Shown here: positions 1-6,533 of the stretch, one piece after another
Position numbering within the stretch: the stretch's first letter is position 1
Layout: the number at the start of each line of letters is the position of its first letter
Assembly (NCBI GenBank): GCA_025462785.1
Contig: JAOAPG010000097.1
Coordinates: 1 to 8,572, forward strand
DNA from: Acidobacteriaceae bacterium
Lineage (GTDB): Bacteria; Acidobacteriota; Terriglobia; Terriglobales; Acidobacteriaceae
Direction of reading: 5' to 3'
DNA length: 8,572 nt
Made by a program: the position numbers and the translations under genes
The notes under the pieces: model-generated
Seen by the model: the letters and a program-made list of their open reading frames with translations, nothing else
Databases searched by the model: none
Told to the model about the DNA's origin: nothing

Positions 1-81
1 GTCCGCGACAATGACACAGCGAAAACTCGCTCCCTGGAACGCCCTGCGAGCTCTTTGTCCAAAAAGGTTCGTTCCCGCTAA
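1..81 (+). CDS. Possible C-terminal tail of an upstream gene (partial)
   Basis: Frame 1 is open from the first base of the window to a TAA at 79-81, giving 26 residues that end in a basic, serine-rich tail (SLSKKVRSR). The stop lies 6 bases before the GTG of the next gene, which is typical of a tandem gene pair. A basic, low-complexity tail does not identify a family, so no function is offered. Frame 2 is also open across this stretch, but it would run on into the next gene to a stop at 118-120, which makes it the less likely choice. An open stretch this short could occur by chance. Confidence 0.35.
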   Translation, partial: VRDNDTAKTRSLERPASSLSKKVRSR

Positions 82-87
82 CCTGCC

Positions 88-795
88 GTGGAAAATTACT
101 TTAACTACTTCACTGAAATAGAAGAGCGGTTTCAGAAGCGGCGTGGCGGCATTCTGCTGCTTTCGACGCTCGACTGGGCTCTGATCGAGACTTGGAAGGA
201 CGCGGGGATTCCGCTGCAAGCTGTTTTGCGCGGGATCGATGCTGCTTTCGAGCGATATGAGAAACGTCCCACAAAGTCTCGCAAAGTGAACAGCTTGGCG
301 TATTGTGCGCAGGAAGTCTTGACTGCCGCAGAGGACATGAAAGAGGCGGCTGTCGGGGCGAGTGAGGATCCATCACCACGCGAGAGTGGTGGCTTTCAAG
401 CTCCCGAAATTATCGCTTTTCTGCTTAGGAATGCAGATCGGCTAGAAGCTGCCAGGTTGCCGTCCGCCGCAGGCTTGTCCGGTCAAGCTTTGGCGCGACA
501 GACTGCTACAAATCTGCGTGACATCGCCGTTGAACTGGGATCGGCCAGTGCCTTGCCTCGCCTAGAAGATTTGGAGCGGCGCTTGACGGTTCTGGAAGAA
601 AAGCTCTTTGGCGCATTGATGGCATCGAGCCCCGACGAGGACCTTGTCGCAATTCGAGCTCAGGCTGATCACGAACTCGCGCCTTACCGGCGCAATATGA
701 CAGCAGCGCAAATTGGACAACTGCAAAAGCAGTACATCCACAAAAAGCTTCTGGAGAAGAACGGGCTACCCCGCTTGAGTTTGTTCTACATGTAA
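88..795 (+). CDS. Conserved-looking hypothetical protein, 235 residues, soluble
   Basis: I do not recognise a named family. The protein is predicted soluble, with no signal peptide or membrane segment. The N-terminal part (residues 1-85) looks like a compact helical domain rich in aromatic and charged residues (YFNYFTEIEERF, then STLDWALIETW, then IPLQAVLRGIDAAFERY) and ends in a basic RKVNSLAYC stretch. A variable linker (about 86-105) follows, then a helical half with a short leucine heptad pattern at about 158-175 (LEDLERRLTVLEEKL) that could form a coiled coil. The start is the GTG at 88. It is the only candidate upstream because an in-frame TAA sits at 79-81. No Shine-Dalgarno sequence is obvious, apart from a weak AAAGG about 20 bases upstream. 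It is followed after 31 bases by the rRNA methyltransferase gene. The complete frame and domain-like composition support a real gene; its function is unknown. Confidence 0.8.
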   Translation: MENYFNYFTEIEERFQKRRGGILLLSTLDWALIETWKDAGIPLQAVLRGIDAAFERYEKRPTKSRKVNSLAYCAQEVLTAAEDMKEAAVGASEDPSPRESGGFQAPEIIAFLLRNADRLEAARLPSAAGLSGQALARQTATNLRDIAVELGSASALPRLEDLERRLTVLEEKLFGALMASSPDEDLVAIRAQADHELAPYRRNMTAAQIGQLQKQYIHKKLLEKNGLPRLSLFYM

Positions 796-826
796 CGGCA
801 AGCTCCGCATGACATAGAATCAAGTC

Positions 827-2137
827 TTGGAACTCACCGTCGAAAAACTTATTTACGGTGGCGACGGGCTCACACGTCTGCCCGCCGACGAGCAAGGACG
901 CCGTAAGGCGGTATTCCTGCCATTCGTTCTCGAAGGCGAGAAGGTCGACGCCACGCTGTATCAGCAGAAGCGTGGCTTTGCACGCGGACGAGTCAACAAG
1001 ATTCTGCAGGCTTCACCATATCGGGTTGAGCCTAAATGCCCGTATTTTCAGCGCTGCGGCGGTTGCCATTCTCAGCACGCCAGTTATGAGCATCTGCTCG
1101 AAATCAAAGCCGCCATTCTCAAGGAGAATCTCCTTCGCATTGCGAAGCTCGAACTGGCAGTCGAACTGAAGATTCATCCTTCACCGCCTTGGAATTATCG
1201 CAATCGCACCCGCCTTAGAGTGCGCACCGCACCTGAGTTTGCGCTCGGCTACTACCGATTCGGATCGCATGAGTTGCTTCCGGTGGAAGAGTGTCCAATC
1301 AGTTCGGCTCTGATCAACCGAGCGATTTCTGCCTGCTGGCAACTAGGTCGCAAGGACAAGGATCGTTTATCCGGCCTTCAGGAAATTGAGCTTTTTGTGA
1401 ATTCGGAAAACACTCAGCTCCTACTCGAGGCTTACTGCGCGCCCGATATCTCTGTCGAGTCAGCCAAGCAGTGCGTTGAGGCGTTGCGGAAAACACTGCC
1501 AGAGATTGTTGGAGTGGTGGCGTTCAAGGCTCACGCGCCAGATCCCTCAGGCCTAAAGCCCACGGAGCCCGAAGAAATTGCTTTCGATGGAGCCCGGGAA
1601 CTCAGCTACAAAACAAAACACGACTCCTACCGAGTAAGCGCAGGAGCTTTTTTCCAGGTGAACCGCTACTTAACGGACGAATTGGTCGATATTGTTACCA
1701 GCGGTCGCTCCGGAAGCACAGCGCTTGATCTCTATGCCGGGGTTGGACTTTTCTCTTCAGTGCTGAATCGGGAATTTGAGCGCTTCATTGCGGTCGAAGC
1801 GTCACCGACTTCTCATGCCGATCTGCTATACAATTCGCCTCCGAATGTGAAGGCGATTTGTTCAACGACAGAAAAGTATTTGAAGAATGTCGCGGGCAAG
1901 TTGCGGCCGGATTTAGTTGTAGTGGATCCGCCACGAAGTGGGTTGGGTGAAAGCACGACTCACGACCTGATCGCTTTGGGAGCTCCGCAGATCGCCTATG
2001 TGTCATGCGATCCGGCGACACTGGCTCGTGATCTGAGCGGCTTGCTGAAAGCAGGCTATAGTGTGCAGGAAGCGCATATGGTCGATCTGTTCCCGCAGAC
2101 CTATCATCTCGAGAGCGTATTCCATCTGGTTCGCTAG
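827..2137 (+). CDS. rlmD: 23S rRNA (uracil-5-)-methyltransferase, RlmD/RumA family
   Basis: This enzyme methylates C5 of a uridine in 23S rRNA using S-adenosylmethionine. Residues 1-60 fit a TRAM RNA-binding domain (VEKLIYGGDGLTRL...GEKV). Cysteines 71, 77 and 80 (CPYFQRCGGC) with Cys156 (EECPIS) match the four ligands of the [4Fe-4S] cluster in RumA. The methyltransferase domain shows FFQVN (275-279), the SAM-binding DLYAGVG (301-307), DPPRSG (367-372), the catalytic cysteine 394 in YVSCDPATLARDL, and the general base Glu429 in YHLESV close to the C-terminus. The length of 436 residues is normal for the family and all key residues are present. The family also contains RlmC, RlmCD and TrmA, so the exact uridine is uncertain. 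The iron-sulfur motif argues against TrmA. The start is a TTG at 827 without a visible Shine-Dalgarno sequence; the TRAM domain begins right after it, which supports this start. Confidence 0.93.
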   Translation: MELTVEKLIYGGDGLTRLPADEQGRRKAVFLPFVLEGEKVDATLYQQKRGFARGRVNKILQASPYRVEPKCPYFQRCGGCHSQHASYEHLLEIKAAILKENLLRIAKLELAVELKIHPSPPWNYRNRTRLRVRTAPEFALGYYRFGSHELLPVEECPISSALINRAISACWQLGRKDKDRLSGLQEIELFVNSENTQLLLEAYCAPDISVESAKQCVEALRKTLPEIVGVVAFKAHAPDPSGLKPTEPEEIAFDGARELSYKTKHDSYRVSAGAFFQVNRYLTDELVDIVTSGRSGSTALDLYAGVGLFSSVLNREFERFIAVEASPTSHADLLYNSPPNVKAICSTTEKYLKNVAGKLRPDLVVVDPPRSGLGESTTHDLIALGAPQIAYVSCDPATLARDLSGLLKAGYSVQEAHMVDLFPQTYHLESVFHLVR

Positions 2138-2157
2138 CCTTCTCATTCATTGAGTCA

Positions 2158-2179
2158 CCGGTTTCGAAATCGAAGCCGG
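2158..2179 (+). promoter_or_regulatory. Hairpin in the rlmD-comEC gap, just upstream of the comEC start
   Basis: CCGGTTTCG at 2158-2166 pairs with CGAAGCCGG at 2171-2179 across an AAAT loop. This makes a 9-base-pair stem with one G-U wobble. No T tract follows, so it is not a standard intrinsic terminator. The stem ends 4 bases before the GTG start of comEC, where a ribosome binding site would lie, so it could limit comEC translation or mark partial termination after rlmD. The pairing is seen directly; the function is inferred. Confidence 0.35.
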
Positions 2180-2183
2180 GTCC

Positions 2184-4241
2184 GTGAATGATGTGACATC
2201 ACAATCGAGTAATTCGCCGACCAACATTTCGCAAAATGCGGGTAGCGCGTCTGATGGCCCGCCAGGTCCCTTTTCTCACCGTGCTGCGCGTCAGCCTATG
2301 CTTTGGGCAGCCTTGGCCTTTGCTTCGGGTCTTACAGTTGGACAGTACGCGTGGCGGCCACCGGTGTGGTGGATTGTGGCAGCGGCCCTATGTTTCATGT
2401 CTGGCCTGTGGCTGCTTCGGCGCAGGATCTTCTGGGCTTACCTGCTTGGACTCGCCGCGATCTTCATAATCGGGGCACTCACCGTGCAAGTACGTACAAG
2501 GGATGCTTCTGTCTCGGTTATTCCGCAGCTGGCAAATGGACAAGAAGTCGTGGTGACGGCGCAGGTCACTGCGGAGGGAAATCTGCGCGACGAAAGCCTT
2601 GGTGCTAACAGGCATGAGACTAGCCAAAGAGTAGACCTCGAAACGGAACAAATCGAGTGTGAGGGCCAGAAACTGCCATATCGCTCAGGTCTACAGGTGA
2701 GTTTCTACGACAAAGAACCAAGCGATGACAGAAACGACACTTCAAAGACTCCAATGCGTTTATTTCGCTACGGCGAACGCTTGCGGTTTCCGGCAAAGCT
2801 ATATTCTCCTCGGAACTTTCGCAATCCCGGAGCATTTGATTACGCTGGCTATCTGGGCGAGAACGGAATTGGGGCTGTCGCCTCTGCAAAGGCCGGCACC
2901 GTAGGAACGCTGCCGGGGTTTGCGGGTAGTCGATTCGAACTCTGGCGCACGCGCGTGCATCGCAACATCGTAAACAGAGTCCACACTCTGTGGCCTCCAG
3001 GTCAGGCTGAGTTGATGGACGCCATGGTGATCGGTGAAGACTCTTTCATCCATCGTTCCACTCGCGTCGGATTTCAACGCTCTGGAACTTACCACGTTCT
3101 CGTGGTTTCAGGAATGAATGTCACCATTCTTGCGATGGCGACGTTCTGGTTCTTATGTCGGCTACGTATAAGCGATCTGCTCGCCGCTGCCATCACCGTG
3201 GCGTTCATCCTAGCTTATGCGGTTCTGACGAATGTCGGCCCTCCCATTTGGCGGACGCTGATGCTGGTTGTCTATCTCGGTGTGCGCCTGCTGTACCGCC
3301 AAAAATCAATGCTGAATGCAATTGGAGCGGCGGCTCTTGCTCTGATGATTGTCGATCCCCAAGTTCTGTTTGGGGCGAGCTTCCAGCTCACGTTCCTGTG
3401 CGTTTGGTTAGTGGCTGCCGTGGGAATACCACTGACGGAGAGAATAACCCAGCCTTATTCGCTAGGATTACGCAACATTGATTCCATGAGCCTCGATATG
3501 TTTCTGCTCCCCAAAGTGGCACAATTCAGACTGGACTTGCGCTTGATTGGCAAAAGGAGAGGAGCATTCCTGGGGAACCGTCTCCCCCTACCGGCGATGA
3601 TACTCACCGGCCGCTTCTTGTTCGGAATTTGCGAGGTGTTGCTGATTTCCGCAGTGATGCAGGTCGGACTTGCGCTTCCGATGGCGTATTACTTTCATCT
3701 GGCAACAGTTGTGGGATTGCCAGCGAACATGCTGGTCGTTCCCCTGACCGAGATACTCATGCCAACTGCGGTGCTTGCGGTCGGGCTTGGATATATCTCC
3801 CCGCTGCTCGCACGAATTCCAGCCCTAGTCGCAGGTTTGGCGCTCGAAGGTATTGCAGGGACGGTTCGCTGGTTGGGAGGCCTGCGAATCGGTGATGTTC
3901 GAGTCTCGACACCCGCGCTCACGGTAATTTTGCTAACGAGCGTGGCAATAGTTTTGGCAATGACCCTCATCCGGCGTCGGGCATGGCTGTCTGCTGTGGG
4001 GCTAATTTCACTTGCAATAAGTGCTTTCTCCATTTGTGCCGTTACACCGAAGCCGAATCTTCATGCGGGAGTAATTGAAATGACGGTACTCGACCTTGGC
4101 CAAGGCGATTCGATCCTGCTGGTGTCTCCTCAAGGGCGGACGATGTTGATCGATGCCGGAGGTCTTCCCTCCTGGGTACATTCGGAACTGGATATTGGCG
4201 AAGACGTTGTTTTCGACTTATCTCTGGTCGCGCGGAATTGA
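2184..4241 (+). CDS. comEC: ComEC/Rec2 DNA-uptake channel, N-terminal part (reading frame broken at the 3' end)
   Basis: ComEC forms the inner-membrane channel that passes single-stranded DNA into the cytoplasm during natural transformation. Residues 39-104 carry several membrane segments. Residues about 118-245 are the soluble DUF4131/OB-like region, with the typical NFRNPGAFDYAGYL at 211-224. The Competence domain (about 275-595) includes AMVIGED and HVLVVSGMNV (304-313) followed by multiple membrane helices. From residue 632 the metallo-beta-lactamase-like domain begins (MTVLDLGQGDSILL, LIDAGG), but the frame then runs into a TGA at 4239-4241 soon after DIGEDVV. The rest of the domain continues in the +1 frame. 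Dropping one T from the TTTT run at 4210-4213 restores DIGEDVVSTYLWSRG and an 889-residue protein ending at 4854, a normal ComEC length. GTG 2184 is the chosen start; no Shine-Dalgarno is clear, and the next in-frame candidate is GTG 2193. This could be a sequencing error, a real mutation or, less likely, a split gene. Confidence 0.9.
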   Translation: MNDVTSQSSNSPTNISQNAGSASDGPPGPFSHRAARQPMLWAALAFASGLTVGQYAWRPPVWWIVAAALCFMSGLWLLRRRIFWAYLLGLAAIFIIGALTVQVRTRDASVSVIPQLANGQEVVVTAQVTAEGNLRDESLGANRHETSQRVDLETEQIECEGQKLPYRSGLQVSFYDKEPSDDRNDTSKTPMRLFRYGERLRFPAKLYSPRNFRNPGAFDYAGYLGENGIGAVASAKAGTVGTLPGFAGSRFELWRTRVHRNIVNRVHTLWPPGQAELMDAMVIGEDSFIHRSTRVGFQRSGTYHVLVVSGMNVTILAMATFWFLCRLRISDLLAAAITVAFILAYAVLTNVGPPIWRTLMLVVYLGVRLLYRQKSMLNAIGAAALALMIVDPQVLFGASFQLTFLCVWLVAAVGIPLTERITQPYSLGLRNIDSMSLDMFLLPKVAQFRLDLRLIGKRRGAFLGNRLPLPAMILTGRFLFGICEVLLISAVMQVGLALPMAYYFHLATVVGLPANMLVVPLTEILMPTAVLAVGLGYISPLLARIPALVAGLALEGIAGTVRWLGGLRIGDVRVSTPALTVILLTSVAIVLAMTLIRRRAWLSAVGLISLAISAFSICAVTPKPNLHAGVIEMTVLDLGQGDSILLVSPQGRTMLIDAGGLPSWVHSELDIGEDVVFDLSLVARN

Positions 4242-4854
4242 GCGCTTGGATGTTGTCGCGCTCACACATGCGCATGCCGATCACATGGGCGGGATGAGCG
4301 CGGTGCTTTCCAATTTTCGACCTCGCGAATTATGGATAAGCACTGATTCGCCACCGGAGGTGCAAAGCCTACTCAAGCACGCCAGAGATCTGGCTATACC
4401 AATTGTGTTGCATCAAGCTGGCGATAGGAATGAGTTCGGTGGTGCAACCGTTCGGGTGCTTGCGCCTTGGCTTGATTTGGTTATGCGGGAATCCAAACCT
4501 AACGACGAATCGCTGGTTATGAAAATCAGCTACGGCAACACGTCTGCCTTACTCGAAGGGGACACGGAACGAAAAGCGGAAATGCGCATTCTGGACGAAC
4601 AACCACAAGCCGACCTGCTTAAAGTTGGTCACCACGGCAGCACGACGTCTACCGTCCCGCAATTGCTGCAAACTGTGCATCCCGAGTTTGCTGTGATTTC
4701 TGTGGGCACGCGATATGTTTACGGTCATCCGCGAACGAAGGTGTTAACCCGCTTGCAGGATTCCGGAGTTGCAACGCGGCGAACAGACCTGAATGGAGCT
4801 GTGACTTTCTATTTAGATGGAACCGTTAGCCCTCAGATTGTGGATCTGAGATAG
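4153..4854 (+). CDS. comEC: ComEC C-terminal metallo-beta-lactamase-like domain (frameshifted remainder)
   Basis: This frame carries the remainder of the ComEC hydrolase-like domain. The homologous part begins at about 4213 (STYLWSRGIERLDVVAL). It contains the metal-binding motif THAHADHMGG (His39, His41, Asp43, His44, counted from ATG 4153), LLEGD (133-137), KVGHHGS (157-163) and FAVISVG...YGHP (to 193), the order expected for ComEC C-terminal domains. The metal-binding residues are therefore intact. The ATG at 4153 is only the first start in this frame; its first 19 or 20 residues are the out-of-frame reading of the upstream ComEC segment and are probably not real. No convincing ribosome binding site precedes it. 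If the frameshift is genuine, this could be a separate cytoplasmic or periplasmic polypeptide, but a single fused gene from 2184 is more likely. The 3' end overlaps the convergent DUF2007 gene by 29 bases. Confidence 0.85.
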   Translation: MPEVFPPGYIRNWILAKTLFSTYLWSRGIERLDVVALTHAHADHMGGMSAVLSNFRPRELWISTDSPPEVQSLLKHARDLAIPIVLHQAGDRNEFGGATVRVLAPWLDLVMRESKPNDESLVMKISYGNTSALLEGDTERKAEMRILDEQPQADLLKVGHHGSTTSTVPQLLQTVHPEFAVISVGTRYVYGHPRTKVLTRLQDSGVATRRTDLNGAVTFYLDGTVSPQIVDLR

Positions 4855-5131
4855 CGTCCATTTCCGCGGTGTCTTCATCCGAGCGGAGCGATTCACGGAT
4901 AAGCTTACGGGCTCGATTGGCATCTTCTTCGCGAACTAAGACCACAGTCCCACCCACGCCAGGAAGCACGTCTTGAGTAGCGTCGAGCGCGATTACTTCG
5001 GCGTCAATGCCGTCAGACTCAAGCAGCCCGCGGACAATCATCGCCTCCGATTCCTGCTCAGTATCGAACACTCGTGCTAGTTTTTCATTTGGGTTGGGAG
5101 CTTGTTCAGTGTTCGCGGAATCAGTTGCCAT
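4826..5131 (-). CDS. DUF2007-type small protein (putative signal-transducing protein)
   Basis: This is a 101-residue cytoplasmic protein. Residues about 18-82 match the DUF2007 pattern by eye: a beta strand (KLARVFD), a helix with EAMIVRGLLESDGIDAEV, a loop, then GTVVLVREEDANRARKLIRE. In this family the domain resembles a small ferredoxin-like fold that is often annotated as a putative prokaryotic signal-transducing protein, but no biochemical role is established. Both ends are polar and probably disordered (DSANTEQAPNPNE and a C-terminal acidic DEDTAEMD tail). The ATG at 5131 is supported by a strong Shine-Dalgarno GGAGG at 5140-5136, four bases upstream. The gene is convergent with comEC, and its last 29 bases lie inside the comEC 3' end. 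Confidence 0.85.
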   Translation of the reverse strand: MATDSANTEQAPNPNEKLARVFDTEQESEAMIVRGLLESDGIDAEVIALDATQDVLPGVGGTVVLVREEDANRARKLIRESLRSDEDTAEMDAISDPQSEG

Positions 5132-5134
5132 TGT

Positions 5135-5140
5135 TCCTCC
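5135..5140 (-). promoter_or_regulatory. Strong ribosome binding site of the DUF2007 gene
   Basis: On the - strand GGAGGA reads from 5140 to 5135, with GGAGG four bases before the ATG at 5131. It is the clearest Shine-Dalgarno sequence in the window and decides this start. Most other genes here have none that is obvious. Confidence 0.7.
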
Positions 5141-5248
5141 AACAGGAATGTTGCAAAGTCATCTTTACAATTCTAACCTGAGGGAATACTTAGCCGATGA
5201 TTGAATTCAAAGGGACATACACTTCCGCGCTATTGCGTCACGGAATCT

Positions 5249-5260
5249 TTGTCGCGACAA
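5249..5260. promoter_or_regulatory. Perfect 12-base palindrome, possible operator
   Basis: TTGTCGCGACAA is a perfect inverted repeat in the divergent intergenic region, 85 bases before the start of the small + strand gene. A dimeric regulator could bind it. It does not match an operator I can name, and a 12-base palindrome may occur by chance. Confidence 0.2.
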
Positions 5261-5345
5261 TCGATTTTTAAAGAGGCGCAACGTCCGCTGCCGGGTGAAC
5301 ATCTAAATAAAAAGCCGCCTGGTACCGCAATCGAGCGAGGAATGC

Positions 5346-5627
5346 ATGGAGAGTTCGAGACGGATTGGCCAGTCTGGAAATGTAAGCGGGAGTATAAGCG
5401 AAAGAGAACAAGAAGCCAGAAACATCCGCCGCCTGCAAGTGATGATCAACATGGTGATGTCGGTAATATGTGAGGACCCGAATCTGACAGTCGAAGAGGC
5501 ATCCGAACTGGCGGCAGGGGCGAAACGTGCGGCCTTGGCCATGTTTCCAGATAAAGAGCTTGCCTACGACATTTTGTATAAACCGCGTTTGCAGCGGCTA
5601 ATGAACGAGCGCTTTCGACTGCAATAA
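5346..5627 (+). CDS. Small conserved-looking hypothetical protein, 93 residues
   Basis: No named family is recognised. The N-terminal 22 residues are polar and serine/glycine-rich. The rest (about 23-93) is a helical core: RRLQVMINMVMSVI, then EDPNLTVEEASELAAGAKRAALAMFPDKELAYDILY, ending in KPRLQRLMNERFRLQ. The alternation of hydrophobic and charged positions and the defined end look like a real small protein of the type often seen in Acidobacteria; that taxonomic impression is from memory and unchecked. The ATG at 5346 has GAGG at 5337-5340, five bases upstream. A shorter form starting at ATG 5442 (Met33) would keep the helical core. The gene ends 9 bases before the convergent DUF3108 gene. 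It has no signal peptide and is predicted cytoplasmic. Function unknown. Confidence 0.75.
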   Translation: MESSRRIGQSGNVSGSISEREQEARNIRRLQVMINMVMSVICEDPNLTVEEASELAAGAKRAALAMFPDKELAYDILYKPRLQRLMNERFRLQ

Positions 5628-5636
5628 ATAGCCCAT

Positions 5637-6464
5637 CTATCGTCCGTCGACCCGCTGTAGGCGAAACAATAGCGCACCCCATCCGAGCTTCGAGCGCATT
5701 TGTACCGGCTTGTGATTCGCGTCATCCGTAAACCAGACCCATATCTCGCCCTTGCCCTTTAACGAACCAGAAATTGCCTCTACTCGGACACGTACTGTTT
5801 GGAAGGTGCCTGCCGGAACTTTTATCTGTTCTCTGGATTCGACGCGCGCTGTGACCTCGGTGGTCTTACCATCATTAATCGCGAAGGTGCTGCTGCTCCC
5901 TTGCTGGAGGGGCAGGGACGCCAGATAGTAGAATCCGCTGACCACGTCCGTTACACAAGCCGGAATGTCATTTTCCGTGTGCTTTGATTCGCCGGTCTTC
6001 AAATTCTTCTCGTCGATCACGCTTTTATGCTGCGCATAATCCAGGCGCAAGTTCATGTTGCGTTGATGGGAGCCTTCTTCGGTATGCCTCGAAACTCGCA
6101 GTGAACAAAATGTATGGGGGTTAAAACTGGCCTCGAACATGTCATGCACTCTAAACAACGCATTCACGACGCCTGCGGAATCGGCTGTAGCCGTTACACG
6201 CTGCTCATTGCCAATAGCATTCAGCTTGACCGTAGCCGTCCCGGCGGTAAACATATGCCACTCCACTGAATACACGTAGTTTTGCCCATCAGGAAATCGA
6301 TAATCCCGAGGCGGAAGCAGGATCTGCGCCGTCGGTTCAGCGCTAATAGTGGCTATCGGGACTGGCTTCGGAGGAGAAGCCGGTCGTGTTTGTGCCAGTA
6401 GCGCGGAAACCGAGAACACCGGGATGAAAAACCATTTTGACCTGGAAAGCGGAAAGAAATCCAT
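5637..6464 (-). CDS. DUF3108 domain protein, exported
   Basis: This is a 275-residue protein with an N-terminal signal sequence: basic SRSK at 7-10, hydrophobic WFFIPVFSVSALLA at 11-24, and likely cleavage near residue 24-26. A proline-rich spacer follows (27-52). The mature part has the DUF3108 pattern: YVYSVEWHMFTAGTATVKL (about 63-81), the central RVHDMFEASFNPHTF and RNMNLRLDYA, DVVSGFYYLASLPL, and the late strands VPAGTFQTVRVRVEA, GKGEIWVWFTDDANHKPVQMRSKL. It is probably a beta-rich periplasmic or outer-membrane-associated protein. The family has no firmly established function. It is the last gene of the - strand cluster, 69 bases after the membrane methyltransferase, which hints at an envelope role. 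The ATG at 6464 has no clear Shine-Dalgarno, but the signal peptide begins directly after it, which supports this start. Confidence 0.87.
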   Translation of the reverse strand: MDFFPLSRSKWFFIPVFSVSALLAQTRPASPPKPVPIATISAEPTAQILLPPRDYRFPDGQNYVYSVEWHMFTAGTATVKLNAIGNEQRVTATADSAGVVNALFRVHDMFEASFNPHTFCSLRVSRHTEEGSHQRNMNLRLDYAQHKSVIDEKNLKTGESKHTENDIPACVTDVVSGFYYLASLPLQQGSSSTFAINDGKTTEVTARVESREQIKVPAGTFQTVRVRVEAISGSLKGKGEIWVWFTDDANHKPVQMRSKLGWGALLFRLQRVDGR

Positions 6465-6533
6465 TTGATTACGGGGTCGTTTAAATATGGTGAGACGCAG
6501 AATGAAGATTTGCGAGATGTCCGAGTCTCTGAA

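Larger units (their letters stand above)
5132..5345. other. Divergent intergenic region between the DUF2007 gene and the small + strand gene
   Basis: These 214 bases sit between two divergent starts and must hold the promoters of both, unless they are leaderless or read through. I see two perfect palindromes, TTGAATTCAA (5201-5210) and TTGTCGCGACAA (5249-5260). An AT-rich TAAATA at 5304-5309 could be a -10 element for the + strand gene, and TAGAAT on the - strand (5174-5169) could serve the DUF2007 gene, but neither has a good -35 partner. No RNA gene is recognisable. An open frame starting at 5201 runs out of this region but looks random. Confidence 0.4.

Noticed and set aside
506..895. Antisense open frame of 129 residues over the first gene and the rlmD start
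   Set aside because: It spans two well supported + strand genes and shows no domain-like pattern; a coding shadow.
1785..2150. Antisense open frame of 121 residues within rlmD
   Set aside because: It lies opposite the catalytic end of rlmD, has no recognisable motif and its composition is that of a reverse reading.
3695..4033. Antisense open frame of 112 residues within comEC
   Set aside because: It is opposite the membrane-helix region of ComEC; low-complexity Ser/Thr/Arg composition is typical of a shadow of hydrophobic codons.
5201..5473. Open frame of 90 residues on the + strand in the intergenic region
   Set aside because: Its 3' half overlaps the better supported small gene at 5346 in another frame, composition is basic and random, and no ribosome binding site precedes it.
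5628..5636. Possible terminator between the convergent small gene and the DUF3108 gene
   Set aside because: The gap is only nine bases and I see no GC-rich stem followed by a T tract on either strand.
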